Source: Rhodobacter sp. 24-YEA-8 (GTDB lineage Bacteria; Pseudomonadota; Alphaproteobacteria; Rhodobacterales; Rhodobacteraceae). Taken from it: a stretch of 64,000 bases of DNA. Below are positions 8,444 to 17,082 of this stretch, piece by piece. The stretch spans positions 1 to 64,000 of the forward strand of contig NZ_FNSK01000005.1 in NCBI RefSeq assembly GCF_900105075.1, in the 5' to 3' direction. Position 1 is the first letter of the stretch. Every line of letters begins with the position of its first letter. The translations under genes and the position numbers were made by a program. The notes below the pieces were generated by a model. It was not told where the DNA came from. It worked only from the letters and a program-made list of their open reading frames with translations, and did no database searches.

Positions 8444-9256
8444 ATGATCAGACAATTCAGCAAGGTTGCAGCCGGTGCCATGGTCAGTCTGGGCCTGGTT
8501 CTCGGGGCGGGAATGGCTGTGGCAGAAGATCTGCCGGCCATTCTGGAAAAGAAAAAGATCGTGATCGGCGTGCAGAATGACCTGCCGCCCTATAGCCTGA
8601 TCGGCGATGCGAACCAGCCCGTCGGCCTTGATATCGATGTGGCCCAGGAAATCGGCAAGCGCCTCGGGGTCGAGGTCGAGCTGGTGGTCCTGACCGGCGC
8701 CAACCGTGTGCCCTATCTGATCTCGAACCGGGTTGACGCCGTGGTCGCAACCATTGGCATCACGCCCGAACGCCGCGAGGCCATTGGCTTCACCCGCCCC
8801 TATCTGGTGTTCCGCACTGTCATGGTGGCGCCGAAGGATCTTGATGTCACCAGTAATGAAACCATCGGCGACAGGGTTGTGGGCGTGACCCGCGGCACCA
8901 TGATGGATCCGCTGATCACCAATGGCGCGCCCGCCGGCACCAATATCCAGCGCTTTGACGATGATGCGACGACCTCGGTCGCCCTTGTCACCGGCCAGGT
9001 CGACATGATCCCCACCGGCGAAGCCATCGTGATGGAAGTGATCCGCCAGAACCCCGCACGCAATCTGGAAATCAAATATGTCATGGCCAGCACCTATGCC
9101 GGCATTGGCGTGAACAAGGACAATACCGCGCTGGTGGAAAAGCTGGACGAGGTGATCACCGGGATGGAGGCCGATGGCAGCCTCGGCGCGATCTATCTGA
9201 AATGGATCGGCAACGAGATGCCCGACCTGCCCAAATCGCTGGATGAGCTGAACTGA
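8444..9256 (+). CDS. Periplasmic solute-binding protein of amino-acid ABC transporter
   Basis: Family 3 solute-binding protein of about 270 aa. A Sec signal peptide (AGAMVSLGLVLGAGMAVAED) is followed by VIGVQNDLPPYSLIGD and VGLDIDVAQEIGKRLGVEVELV, the usual opening of this fold. Further on come VDAVVATIGITPERREAIGFTRPY and, late, DGSLGAIYLKWIG. I start at ATG 8444 with GGAG 6 nt upstream; an ATG at 8432 is possible but its ribosome site would be too close. The ligand is not evident, but the shared region with BKACE/SDR suggests a quaternary-amine or N-acyl compound. Confidence 0.88.
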   Translation: MIRQFSKVAAGAMVSLGLVLGAGMAVAEDLPAILEKKKIVIGVQNDLPPYSLIGDANQPVGLDIDVAQEIGKRLGVEVELVVLTGANRVPYLISNRVDAVVATIGITPERREAIGFTRPYLVFRTVMVAPKDLDVTSNETIGDRVVGVTRGTMMDPLITNGAPAGTNIQRFDDDATTSVALVTGQVDMIPTGEAIVMEVIRQNPARNLEIKYVMASTYAGIGVNKDNTALVEKLDEVITGMEADGSLGAIYLKWIGNEMPDLPKSLDELN

Positions 9257-9374
9257 GCCGCAAACGGCCGCCTGCGGCGCGCCTGTGCGCCCTCGCCCCG
9301 TCGCAGTTGCCCCGTCGCAGATGCGATGCCGCACCTCTGGCGGGGCACTTGTTTTCCTGCCGGAGACCTCACCG

Positions 9375-10538
9375 ATGACCGTTGCCCTGCCCGCCTCCCT
9401 TGCCGATGGCGCTGCCGAAATGCGCACCTGGCTGCGTGCGCTGCATCAGATGCCGGAGCTTGGCTATGAGGAGCATAAAAGCGCGGCCTTCGTGGCGGCG
9501 CGGCTTGGCGAGATGGGCCTGGAGCCGGTCACCGGCATCGGCGGCACCGGCGTTGTTGCGGTGCTGAAAGGCCAGGGGCTGGCGCCTCCGATCGGATTGC
9601 GGGCCGATATGGATGCGCTGCCAATTGAGGAAGCGAGCGGCCTTGACTGGGCCTCGCGCGTGCCGGGCGTCATGCATGCCTGCGGGCATGACGGCCATAT
9701 GGCGATGCTGCTGGGTGCGGCGCGGCATCTGACAAAGGCCCCGCCCCCGCCCGGAGATGTCGTCTTCATCTTTCAGCCCGCCGAGGAAACCGGCGCCGGG
9801 GCGGCCGCAATGATCCGCGACGGCTTGCTTGAGCGGTTTGATATCCCGGAGATTTACGGGCTGCACAACTGGCCGGGGCTGGAATTTGGCCGCTTTCTCG
9901 CCTGTGACGGCGCGCAGATGGCGGCTGTCGATCGTTTTGACATCACCCTGACCGGCACGGGTTGCCATGCCGCAATGCCGCATCTGGGGCGCGATGCCCT
10001 GCTGGGGGCAAGCCAGCTGCATCAGCTCTTGCAGGGGATCGTGGCACGCAATGCTGATCCTCTGGACAGCGCGGTGGTCTCGGTCACCCAGGTCCATGGC
10101 GGCGAGGCCTATAATGTTCTGCCGGAAACCGTGGTGATGCGTGGCTGCACCCGCAGTCTCAGCGCCGAAATGCGTGACCTGATTGAGACGAGGATGCGGG
10201 GCATCAGCACCGGGCTGGCCGCGAGCCTCGATCTGAAGATCACGCTCGACTATCACCGCGGCTATCCCGTCACCCAAAACAGCGCAAAGGAAGCCGGTCT
10301 CGCGCGCGAGACTGCGCTCCGGATGCTTGGGCCCGCTTCTGTCGATCCCGCGCCGAAACCCTCGCTGGCCTCCGAGGATTTCGCCTATTTCCTGGAGAAA
10401 CGCCCGGGCTGCTACGGCTTTCTCGGTGCGGGCCCCGGGCCGGCACTGCACAGCCCGCGCTACCGCTTTAACGAAGACCTCCTGCCGGTCGGCGCGGCCT
10501 GGTGGGTGGGGCTGGCGCAGCGGGTGGCGCTGATCTGA
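9375..10538 (+). CDS. M20 family metallo-amidohydrolase
   Basis: Amidohydrolase of 387 aa of the hippurate/IAA-amino-acid hydrolase group (M20D). The metal-site and catalytic motifs GLRADMDALPI, MHACGHDGHMAMLLGAA and FIFQPAEETGAGAAAMI are all visible, and a late SEDFAYF gives the last ligand region. The frame is open 90 nt upstream, but the ATG at 9375 matches the family N-terminus (LRALHQMPELGYEE). It lies 118 nt after the binding-protein gene. It would remove an acyl group from the imported compound; which one is inference. Confidence 0.88.
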   Translation: MTVALPASLADGAAEMRTWLRALHQMPELGYEEHKSAAFVAARLGEMGLEPVTGIGGTGVVAVLKGQGLAPPIGLRADMDALPIEEASGLDWASRVPGVMHACGHDGHMAMLLGAARHLTKAPPPPGDVVFIFQPAEETGAGAAAMIRDGLLERFDIPEIYGLHNWPGLEFGRFLACDGAQMAAVDRFDITLTGTGCHAAMPHLGRDALLGASQLHQLLQGIVARNADPLDSAVVSVTQVHGGEAYNVLPETVVMRGCTRSLSAEMRDLIETRMRGISTGLAASLDLKITLDYHRGYPVTQNSAKEAGLARETALRMLGPASVDPAPKPSLASEDFAYFLEKRPGCYGFLGAGPGPALHSPRYRFNEDLLPVGAAWWVGLAQRVALI

Positions 10539-10610
10539 CCCGCTGGTCCCGAAATCTACGCCGGGGCGTCGTTTAAGACCTCCGCCGCGCCATGGCATTT
10601 CCGAGGATCG

Positions 10611-11288
10611 TTACGGTCGGTCCTTGCGGCGATATTGCGGATCATCCAGCCCGATCACTGTGATGAACCCCGGCAGGGCGCGGATCCTGCTGATCCAGGC
10701 GCGGATCGCCGGATAGGGCTCCAGCGGGATATCCCCCATCGGGGCCAGGGCGACATAGGGAAAGACCGAGATATCGGCAATGGTCGGGCGGCCCAGCACC
10801 AGCCAGTCCTGCCCGGTCAGCGCGGTCTCGAGGATCTCAAGCGATTTCAGACCCCGGATGCGGGCCTCGTTCAGGGTGACCGCCTCTTGCTGGAAGCCGA
10901 CGCCGTTATAGGTGCCTCTGAACGAGACAATGGCGCGGGCGGTAAAGACACCATATTGGATCCAGCTGGCCGAGAAGGCGAGCCAGTCGATGATCCCGGC
11001 CTGCTCGCCCGTATCCCTGCCACCCCAGCCTTCGGGCGCATAGGTGCCGGCAAGCCAGGTCAGGATCGCGGCGGAATCGCGGAAGATGCGGTCGCCATCG
11101 ACCAGAACCGGCACCTCGCCCCGCGGATTGATCGCAAGAAACGCCGGGCCATGATGTTCATCCCCCGGCAGATCGACCTCATATTCCTCAAGCGTGATCC
11201 CGGCGAGTGCGGCGAACAGCCGGATCTTATAGCTGTTGCCGGATTCGAAATTTGTATAGAGTTTCGGCACATTGGCCTCCCGTTTCAT
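10611..11288 (-). CDS. Glutathione S-transferase family protein
   Basis: GST of 225 aa. The thioredoxin-like N-domain opens with KLYTNFESGNSYKIRLFAALAG and carries the cis-Pro/glutathione segment NPRGEVPVLVDGDRIFRDSAAIL. The all-helical C-domain has the N-capping box region RPTIADISVFPYVALA. It is translationally coupled (ATGA overlap) to the upstream permease, making it the last gene of the rhodanese-ABC operon. Such a coupling to a sugar-type transporter suggests it processes the imported compound, perhaps a thioether or epoxide; that is inference. Confidence 0.85.
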   Translation of the reverse strand: MKREANVPKLYTNFESGNSYKIRLFAALAGITLEEYEVDLPGDEHHGPAFLAINPRGEVPVLVDGDRIFRDSAAILTWLAGTYAPEGWGGRDTGEQAGIIDWLAFSASWIQYGVFTARAIVSFRGTYNGVGFQQEAVTLNEARIRGLKSLEILETALTGQDWLVLGRPTIADISVFPYVALAPMGDIPLEPYPAIRAWISRIRALPGFITVIGLDDPQYRRKDRP

Positions 11289-12289
11289 TTGAGGGTCAGG
11301 CCGCGTTGCGAGGCCATGGTGAAGATCGCGGCCAGCACGATAACGGCGCCTTTGATCATGGTCTGGGCGAAATCCTGGACGCCCATCTGGTTCAGCCCAT
11401 TGACCAGAACGGTGATGATCAGGACGCCGAGAAAGGTGCGCCCGACCCCGCCGACGCCCCCCGAAAGCGCGGTGCCGCCGACCACAATCGCTGCGAGGGA
11501 ATCAAGCAGGGCCGTCGAGCCGAGCGAGGGCCCGCTGGAGCCAAGCTGCGACGAGATCAGCAGCCCCGCCAGCGCCGCCGTCACCCCCGAGGTGACAAAG
11601 GCCAGGATCTTCACCCGCCTGAGCGCGATCCCGGACAGCCGCACCACCCGCTCATTGCCGCCGATCGCATAGATATAAAGACCGAACCGCGTCCGGTTGG
11701 TGATCAGGGCCACCAGGGTCAGCGCGATCAGCCCGATCATTGCCGAATTCTGCACGCCCGGAATCCATTGCCCGATGGAAAGCGACAGCACCCCCGGCGC
11801 GTCGAAATAGATCGAGCGCCCGCCGATCACCGTCAGCCCCAGCCCGGCAAAGAAGGAAAGCGTGCCAAGCGTGGCAATAAACGAGGGCACTTTGCCGAAG
11901 GTGAAGATCAGCCCGTTCACCAGCCCCGCCAGCGCGCCGACAAGGATCACGACGAGGATGATGAGGATCGGCGCAGTGACCCCGAAATTCACCACCCGGG
12001 ACAGGATCGCCGCTGTCAGCAGGATGATCGAGCCGACCGAGAGGTCGATGCTGCCCATAAGAATGACCAGCGTCGCGCCAAGCGCCACCAGCAAAAGGAT
12101 CCCGGCCTGCCCGCTCATGATCAGGAGATTGGCCGGGCTGAGAAAGGAGTCCGCCCGCAGCGCGAAGAAAAGGATCAGCGCCGCCAGCACAGCAACCGGC
12201 AAGAGATCCCCCGGCCGCAGCTGCCTCAGCCAAAGGCGGGCAGGCTGCAGGGTAAGACTATGGTCAGACATGGAGTTTTCCTGAAACAC
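11285..12289 (-). CDS. Ribose/xylose-type ABC transporter permease
   Basis: RbsC-like permease of 334 aa with about ten membrane helices. Typical motifs are LVILMGSIDLSVGSIILL, the VNGLIFTFGKVPSFIATLGT segment, AIGGNERVVRLSGIALRRVK and the ALSGGVGGVGRTFLG loop. Its start lies inside the 3' end of the ATPase gene (26-nt overlap) and its stop overlaps the GST start. Together with the upstream ATPase and binding protein it forms a complete CUT2-type importer. Confidence 0.88.
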   Translation of the reverse strand: MFQENSMSDHSLTLQPARLWLRQLRPGDLLPVAVLAALILFFALRADSFLSPANLLIMSGQAGILLLVALGATLVILMGSIDLSVGSIILLTAAILSRVVNFGVTAPILIILVVILVGALAGLVNGLIFTFGKVPSFIATLGTLSFFAGLGLTVIGGRSIYFDAPGVLSLSIGQWIPGVQNSAMIGLIALTLVALITNRTRFGLYIYAIGGNERVVRLSGIALRRVKILAFVTSGVTAALAGLLISSQLGSSGPSLGSTALLDSLAAIVVGGTALSGGVGGVGRTFLGVLIITVLVNGLNQMGVQDFAQTMIKGAVIVLAAIFTMASQRGLTLK

Positions 12290-13892
12290 TGGCCAGCGCC
12301 GCCAGCGGTGCTGGCGGGGTCACTGACGGAATTGCGGTTGGTGACAGACCCGCCGGGATCATATCGGCGACGATATCGGCCTCTGCCGGTTTCGCCTGCG
12401 GCGGCGCGGCGATATCGCGGGTGATCCTGCCTTCGACCATCACGAGGATCCGGTCCGAGAGGCCGATCAGCTCGGGCAGGTCATCACTGACGATCAATAC
12501 GGCAATGCCCGCCGCCGCCGCCTCGCGAATGGTGCGGTAGATCGCCTCGCGCGCGCCGCTGTCGACGCCCTGGGTCGGGTTTTCCAGCACCAGAACCTGC
12601 GGCGCCCGTTCGAGCCATTTTGCCAGCAGGACCTTTTGCTGATTGCCGCCCGACAGCGCCGAAACCGGGCTGTCGATGCCTTCGGGTGCCTTCACCTCCA
12701 GCGCCTGGAAACGGCGTTCTGCGGCCGCGCGGGCTGTTGCCTGCCGCCAGACCCCCAGCCTCGTTGCGAAAAGATCGCGCAGCGACGGCAGCTGGAAATT
12801 CGCGATCAGGCTGGCGCCGGTGATCAGCCCCTCGGCCTGACGGTCGCCCGGAACAAAGGCGATCCCGGCGCTGACAGCCGCATCACTGCCGGCCCCGATC
12901 CGCCTGCCATTGACCCGGATCTCGCCCTCATCGGGTTCAAGGTCACCGCCCAGCACCTGGGCCACCCGCCGTTTCCCCGATCCGTCCGTCCCGGCGATGC
13001 CGACGACTTCCCCCGGCCTGATGCTGAAGCCAAGCGGCCCGACCCCCGATGCCAGCCGCAGACCATCCACCTCCAGCCGGGCGGCCCGGGCAAGGCCGCC
13101 GTTTTGCAGATCGCCGAGATAATAATTCGCGCCGCGCTCGCGCCCGACCATCAGCCGGTGCAGGTCAGGCTCTGTCAGGCCCTGAACCGGCTGATCCGTC
13201 ACCAGATCGCCGTCTTTCAGCACCACGACCCGGTCGCAGCTGCGCAGAACCTCGCCCAGACGATGCGAGACGAAGACCACCCCTGCCCGGCCACGCAGCC
13301 GGTCCAGCAGATGCAGGAAATTCTCTTCATGGCTCTGGTCAAGCGCGGTGGTCGGCTCATCGAAGAGGATCACCGGATCGGGAATATCCAGCCGGTCCGC
13401 CAGCGCCACAGCCCGCGCGATATCGAGGCTCTGGCGCAGGCCGGGGGGCAGATCGCCCACCCGTTTCGTCACCGGGACAGAGGCCAGATTGCCCGAGGCC
13501 AGCACCTCGCGCGCCGCCTCTTCCATGGCGCGCCTGTCAAGAAGGCCCGCCGCATTGCGAAACAGGCTCTCCCAGCCGAACCAGAGGTTCTGCGCCACCG
13601 TCAGAGTGCCGATCAGCGCCGGATCCTGGAAGACACGGAAGATGCCGCGCTGATTGGCCTCGCGATAGCTGCGCGGCACAATGGGTTTCCCATTCCTGCG
13701 GATCTCTCCGGCGTCTTTGGTCACAACGCCGGAGAGGATATTGAGAAGCGTGCTTTTCCCCGCACCATTCTCGCCGAGAAGGCCGATGATCTCACCGCGC
13801 CTGAGGGAAAGTGACACATTGGTCAGCACCCTGTGGCCGTCATAGCTTTTGGCGATGCCGGTCAGTTCCAGCAAAGGGGATGCGGGGGCCAT
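12264..13892 (-). CDS. Ribose-type ABC transporter, duplicated ATPase (RbsA-like)
   Basis: Tandem-ATPase protein of about 542 aa. The first half has Walker A GLLGENGAGKST and VILFDEPTTALD; the second half has a degenerate Walker A (GIAGTDGSGKRR), signature LSGGNQQKVLLAKWL and LVLENPTQGVD, where Walker B Asp is replaced by Glu. A weaker second site is common in RbsA/MglA proteins. I start at ATG 13892, which is 4 nt after the binding-protein stop; upstream residues in the frame look non-coding. Part of operon 16149-10611. Confidence 0.88.
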   Translation of the reverse strand: MAPASPLLELTGIAKSYDGHRVLTNVSLSLRRGEIIGLLGENGAGKSTLLNILSGVVTKDAGEIRRNGKPIVPRSYREANQRGIFRVFQDPALIGTLTVAQNLWFGWESLFRNAAGLLDRRAMEEAAREVLASGNLASVPVTKRVGDLPPGLRQSLDIARAVALADRLDIPDPVILFDEPTTALDQSHEENFLHLLDRLRGRAGVVFVSHRLGEVLRSCDRVVVLKDGDLVTDQPVQGLTEPDLHRLMVGRERGANYYLGDLQNGGLARAARLEVDGLRLASGVGPLGFSIRPGEVVGIAGTDGSGKRRVAQVLGGDLEPDEGEIRVNGRRIGAGSDAAVSAGIAFVPGDRQAEGLITGASLIANFQLPSLRDLFATRLGVWRQATARAAAERRFQALEVKAPEGIDSPVSALSGGNQQKVLLAKWLERAPQVLVLENPTQGVDSGAREAIYRTIREAAAAGIAVLIVSDDLPELIGLSDRILVMVEGRITRDIAAPPQAKPAEADIVADMIPAGLSPTAIPSVTPPAPLAALASVSGKLHV

Positions 13893-13896
13893 CGGC

Positions 13897-15156
13897 TCAG
13901 CCCGCCAGCGGGGATTTGTCGAGCAGCTTGATCTTGTAGTGATCTTTGAACTGCTGGACGATCCGCTCATAAGAGCCGTCTTCGCGGCCCTTCACATAGG
14001 CCTCGGGATAGGTATAGCCCTCCGGCTTCGGCTGATTGATCCATTGCTCGTCGATATCGCTCGGGATCAGTTCATATTGCGGATCCCAGTCTTCGGGGCT
14101 TTTCACCCGCGAGATTTTGGTCGCATCGAAATGGGTCTCGACCGGCGCGTCGATATAACGTTCGATATAGGCATCGATATTGTCTTTGGTCAGGATCTCG
14201 GCGCGGAAGGTCAGAGCCCGTTCCAGGGGCTCGGGCGTCCAGCCGTTCAGCCGGTCATAGAGGTTCGCGGCCAGCGTATAGCCGATGAAGGACGGATTAT
14301 TCGCAGCCGAGGCCAGCTGCGTGCCCTCTTTGATCCGGCGCGCCCCGTCAAGCGTGCCATTGGTGCCGACGACCAGGATATCCTTGCCCGGAACCTTGCC
14401 GATCGCCCGGATCGCCGCAATCACGCCGGTCGCGGTATCGTCATTCTGCGCGATGATGCCACGGGTATCGGGGAAGCGCGACAGGAGCGCAGCCGCCGCC
14501 TTCTGCGATTGCTCCGGCGTCCAGTCGCCGGGCAGTTCACCGGCAAAGGTGATACCGGGATATTCTGCGATGACCTTATCGGCACCGGCGCTGCGCACCA
14601 CATCCGAACTGTCATTCAGCAACCCGCCGACCCGCACGATGGTGCCCTCGCCGCCAAGCGCCTCGATCAGGACACGGGTCACCTGGCCCAGGCCTTCATA
14701 TTCGTTCGGCTGGATATGCAGGCTGTAATATTCGCTGGCATCCCAGGGCGTGAACCAGGGCGCATTGCCCCAGACATGGCTCAGCCAGACCTTGTTTTCT
14801 TCCGCCACCCGCGCAAGACCCCGGATCGAGCCGCCATCGACCGCCTCCAGCGCGATGCCGCCAAAGCCGCGCCCGATCTGCTGGTTCAGCCCATTGACCT
14901 GGATCGACGGATCAGACTGGCCGTCAAAGCTTTCGCCTTCGATGCCAAGCTGTTTCGCGGCGGCATTGAAGGCCTCGGCGATCTGCACCGAAAGCGTTGC
15001 GGCATAGCTGAAAGGGGTGAACCCGATCCGCTGCACCGTCTGGGCGCGCAACGCGCCGGCACCAAGCGCCGGTAGCAGGGCCGCGGCGGCCCCCGTCTGC
15101 AACAGCGCACGTCTGGAGAGCCCACGCACAGTGGGACGAGAAACTCTGGTCATCAT
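13897..15156 (-). CDS. Periplasmic sugar-type solute-binding protein, Tat-exported
   Basis: Type 1 periplasmic binding protein of 419 aa. The N-terminus carries a twin-arginine signal (LSRRALLQTGAAAALLPALG). The mature part begins IGFTPFSYAATLSVQIAEAF, and the hinge/ligand segments IIAQNDDTATGVIAAIRA and LVVGTNGTLDGARRI follow the ribose-binding fold. Tat export hints at a cofactor or early folding. The C-terminal ~80 residues (YELIPSDIDEQWINQP...) are longer than in RbsB, and the ligand is unknown. Operon partner of RbsA/RbsC-like genes and rhodanese. Confidence 0.85.
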   Translation of the reverse strand: MMTRVSRPTVRGLSRRALLQTGAAAALLPALGAGALRAQTVQRIGFTPFSYAATLSVQIAEAFNAAAKQLGIEGESFDGQSDPSIQVNGLNQQIGRGFGGIALEAVDGGSIRGLARVAEENKVWLSHVWGNAPWFTPWDASEYYSLHIQPNEYEGLGQVTRVLIEALGGEGTIVRVGGLLNDSSDVVRSAGADKVIAEYPGITFAGELPGDWTPEQSQKAAAALLSRFPDTRGIIAQNDDTATGVIAAIRAIGKVPGKDILVVGTNGTLDGARRIKEGTQLASAANNPSFIGYTLAANLYDRLNGWTPEPLERALTFRAEILTKDNIDAYIERYIDAPVETHFDATKISRVKSPEDWDPQYELIPSDIDEQWINQPKPEGYTYPEAYVKGREDGSYERIVQQFKDHYKIKLLDKSPLAG

Positions 15157-15201
15157 TTTACCTTTGGTTTGATGGTTGTCTGGAAAGGGGCGTCAGGGAT
15201 T

Positions 15202-15237
15202 GGCCCCTGTCTGTGCTCCGGCCCCTGTCTGTGGTCA
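15202..15237 (+). repeat. Tandem 18-bp duplication between rhodanese and binding-protein genes
   Basis: Two adjacent copies (15202-15219 and 15220-15237) share GGCCCCTGTCTGTG exactly and differ in the last few bases. They lie in the 90-nt gap between the rhodanese stop and the binding-protein start. Probably replication slippage; a role in mRNA processing is possible but unsupported. Confidence 0.6.
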
Positions 15238-15246
15238 GGCCCGGAC

Positions 15247-16149
15247 CTATGCGCCGGTCTCAAGCGGCAGATCAGGATCCGCCGTCCATTCGGTCAGCGA
15301 TCCGTCATAGACCGCCACATCATCCCGCCCGAGCGTGGCCAGCGCCAGCGCTTCGACCGAGGCCGCGATGCCGCTGCCGCAATAGGTGATGGTGCGCTTT
15401 GACGGGTCGAGCGCGCCCACCCGGCTGAAATGCGCCCGGAGCGCGTCAGGAGATTTCAGCTTGCCGGTCGCTGCGTCAAAAATATCCTCATACCAGACAT
15501 TGCGGCTGTTCGGGATATGACCGGGGCGCGAAAAGGTGGTGCGCCCGCCCGCATGGGTCACCGGATCAACCGTGTTCAGCAGCAGGATATCATCGCGCGT
15601 GATCGCCTCGCGCACCTGCGCCTTGTCGGCGATCAGCTCGGGGCGGCGGCGGGCGGTGAACGTCGCGGGCGGATAATGGGTTTCACCCGATTCAACCGGC
15701 CGCCCCTCGCGCCGCCATTGCGCAAGGCCGCCGTCAAGCACCGCCACATTGTCAAAGCCTTCCAGCCGCAGCTGCCACCAGAGCCGCCCCGCCCAATGCT
15801 GATAGAAGGCGCCGGGATTGCGGGCCGGATCGAACTGGTCATAGACCACCACGACACTGTCATCCCCGACCCCGAGCGCACCGATCCGCCCGGCAAATGT
15901 CGCGGATGGCAATACGGTGAAGGCATGTTGCGCCTGCTGATCGGTCAGCTCCAGCAGGAGATCGGCAAAAGCGGCACCGCTGATATGTTCCTCAATATAG
16001 GCATCGCGCCCCGAAGACAGCGTGTAATAGCCATCCTGCCCGTCTTCGGGGAAGGCGAGAACCGTGGTCGCATCGAAGATCCTGAGAGAGGGATCACCGA
16101 GCCTGGCCTCAAGCCAGTCACCATCGACAAGGGGGGGAATCGCCGCCAT
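15247..16149 (-). CDS. Two-domain rhodanese (thiosulfate/mercaptopyruvate sulfurtransferase)
   Basis: Sulfurtransferase of 300 aa with two rhodanese domains. The first, inactive domain carries VVVYDQFDPARNPGAFYQHWAGRLWWQL; the second has the catalytic Cys in ITYCGSGIAASVEALAL. The CGSG loop is close to the CG[ST]GVT pattern of mercaptopyruvate sulfurtransferase but not identical. It is the first gene of the operon with a sugar-type ABC importer and GST, and is divergent from an Rrf2 regulator. The context suggests sulfur release from an imported organosulfur compound; that is inference. Confidence 0.87.
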   Translation of the reverse strand: MAAIPPLVDGDWLEARLGDPSLRIFDATTVLAFPEDGQDGYYTLSSGRDAYIEEHISGAAFADLLLELTDQQAQHAFTVLPSATFAGRIGALGVGDDSVVVVYDQFDPARNPGAFYQHWAGRLWWQLRLEGFDNVAVLDGGLAQWRREGRPVESGETHYPPATFTARRRPELIADKAQVREAITRDDILLLNTVDPVTHAGGRTTFSRPGHIPNSRNVWYEDIFDAATGKLKSPDALRAHFSRVGALDPSKRTITYCGSGIAASVEALALATLGRDDVAVYDGSLTEWTADPDLPLETGA

Positions 16150-16229
16150 TTTCGCTCCTTATATCCGGCACCGGGGGTTCAAACCGGCCTGATCCGGACT
16201 GCTGCGGGCAAAGTCATCTTCATAACAAT

Positions 16230-16243
16230 ACTTGTCAACAAGG
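16230..16243. promoter_or_regulatory. Imperfect inverted repeat, possible Rrf2 operator
   Basis: ACTTGT-CA-ACAAGG lies in the 286-bp gap between the rhodanese start (16149) and the Rrf2 start (16436). It is AT-richer than its surroundings and close to the rhodanese promoter region. Assignment as an Rrf2 site is inference from position. Confidence 0.35.
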
Positions 16244-16435
16244 TGAGTGAAGATTGGAACAGACCATGTTTCTGGCATGGGTGTTTTGGAAAATTTCAGT
16301 CAGAAACACGGCCCGCAACAGAAAGCCTGTTAAGCTTTACATCATCAGCTCACTGTGGAATCATGAGGTGATCCGGTCGCGACACCCGCGAAGTGTCCAA
16401 TATAACCGATCTTATCAGGAAGGGCGTCTCGGCCG

Positions 16436-16888
16436 ATGCATATCTCCGCGAGGACCGATTACGCTTTGCGTGCGATGATCGAACTGGCCGCATATGGCGA
16501 GGAGCCGCTGAAATGCGAAACCATCGCCCGTGCGCAGGCGATGCCGCTGAACTTCCTCGTCAATATCCTCAATGAGCTGAAACGGGCCGGGCTGGTGCAC
16601 AGCCAGCGCGGCACCGAGGGCGGCTACTGGCTGGCCCGTCCGGCGCGCACGATCTCGGTCGGTGAAATCATCCGCGCCATCGAGGGCGAGATCGCCCTGG
16701 TGCGCGGCACGCCGCCCCAGTCGGTCGATTACAATGCCCGCAGCCGCCCGCTCCAGGATGTCTGGATCGCCTTTCGCGCCGCGATCCGCGAGGTGCTGGA
16801 TGAAACCAGCCTTGCAAGCCTGGCCGACGGAAACCTGCCAGACATCGTGCGCCGCCTCAGCGAAGGCCCGCAGCACTGGAAATCCTGA
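16436..16888 (+). CDS. Rrf2 family transcriptional regulator without Fe-S cysteines
   Basis: Regulator of 150 aa with the Rrf2 winged helix: MHISARTDYALRAMIELA, then CETIARAQAMPLNFLVNIL and LVHSQRGTEGGYWLARP. The usual C-x6-C-x5-C iron-sulfur ligand set after the wing is absent; the only cysteine is near residue 27. It therefore resembles cysteine-metabolism regulators of the CymR type rather than IscR/NsrR/RirA. It is divergent from the rhodanese-ABC-GST operon and is the natural candidate for its control. Confidence 0.88.
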   Translation: MHISARTDYALRAMIELAAYGEEPLKCETIARAQAMPLNFLVNILNELKRAGLVHSQRGTEGGYWLARPARTISVGEIIRAIEGEIALVRGTPPQSVDYNARSRPLQDVWIAFRAAIREVLDETSLASLADGNLPDIVRRLSEGPQHWKS

Positions 16889-17036
16889 ACGCTGCAAGCC
16901 TGACGTCCCGGCGTGCCGGGGCCGGGTGAAAGAAAGAGCAATCCACGGGGTCCGGGGGCCTGGCAGCCTGCCCGAAAACCAGGCGCCGCAGCCGGAAACC
17001 CAGCAAAAAACTCCCTCCCGCCGAAATTTGCGTTGC

Positions 17037-17052
17037 TGATTGTTAACAATCA
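17037..17052. promoter_or_regulatory. Perfect palindrome, probable GntR/FCD operator
   Basis: TGATTGTTAACAATCA is a perfect 16-bp palindrome 30 bp upstream of the GntR gene, overlapping the likely promoter (TATCCT at 17055-17060 as -10). FCD-type GntR regulators are known to bind short palindromes of the TTGT-n-ACAA kind, so this is probably the autoregulatory site and may control the downstream genes too. Confidence 0.65.
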
Positions 17053-17082
17053 TCTATCCTCTGGGGAATCGGGAGGACTTTC

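Noticed and set aside
9296..9320. Short direct repeat CCCCGTCGCAG before the amidohydrolase gene
   Set aside because: Two 11-bp copies 14 bp apart in a GC-rich gap; too short and isolated to suggest a function.
7688..9427. 579-codon minus-strand frame across the ABC ATPase and binding-protein genes
   Set aside because: His/Gly/Asp-rich composition typical of an antisense shadow; both plus-strand genes have complete motifs.
12636..13814. 392-codon plus-strand frame across the RbsA-like gene
   Set aside because: No recognisable domain; antisense to a gene with full ATPase motifs.
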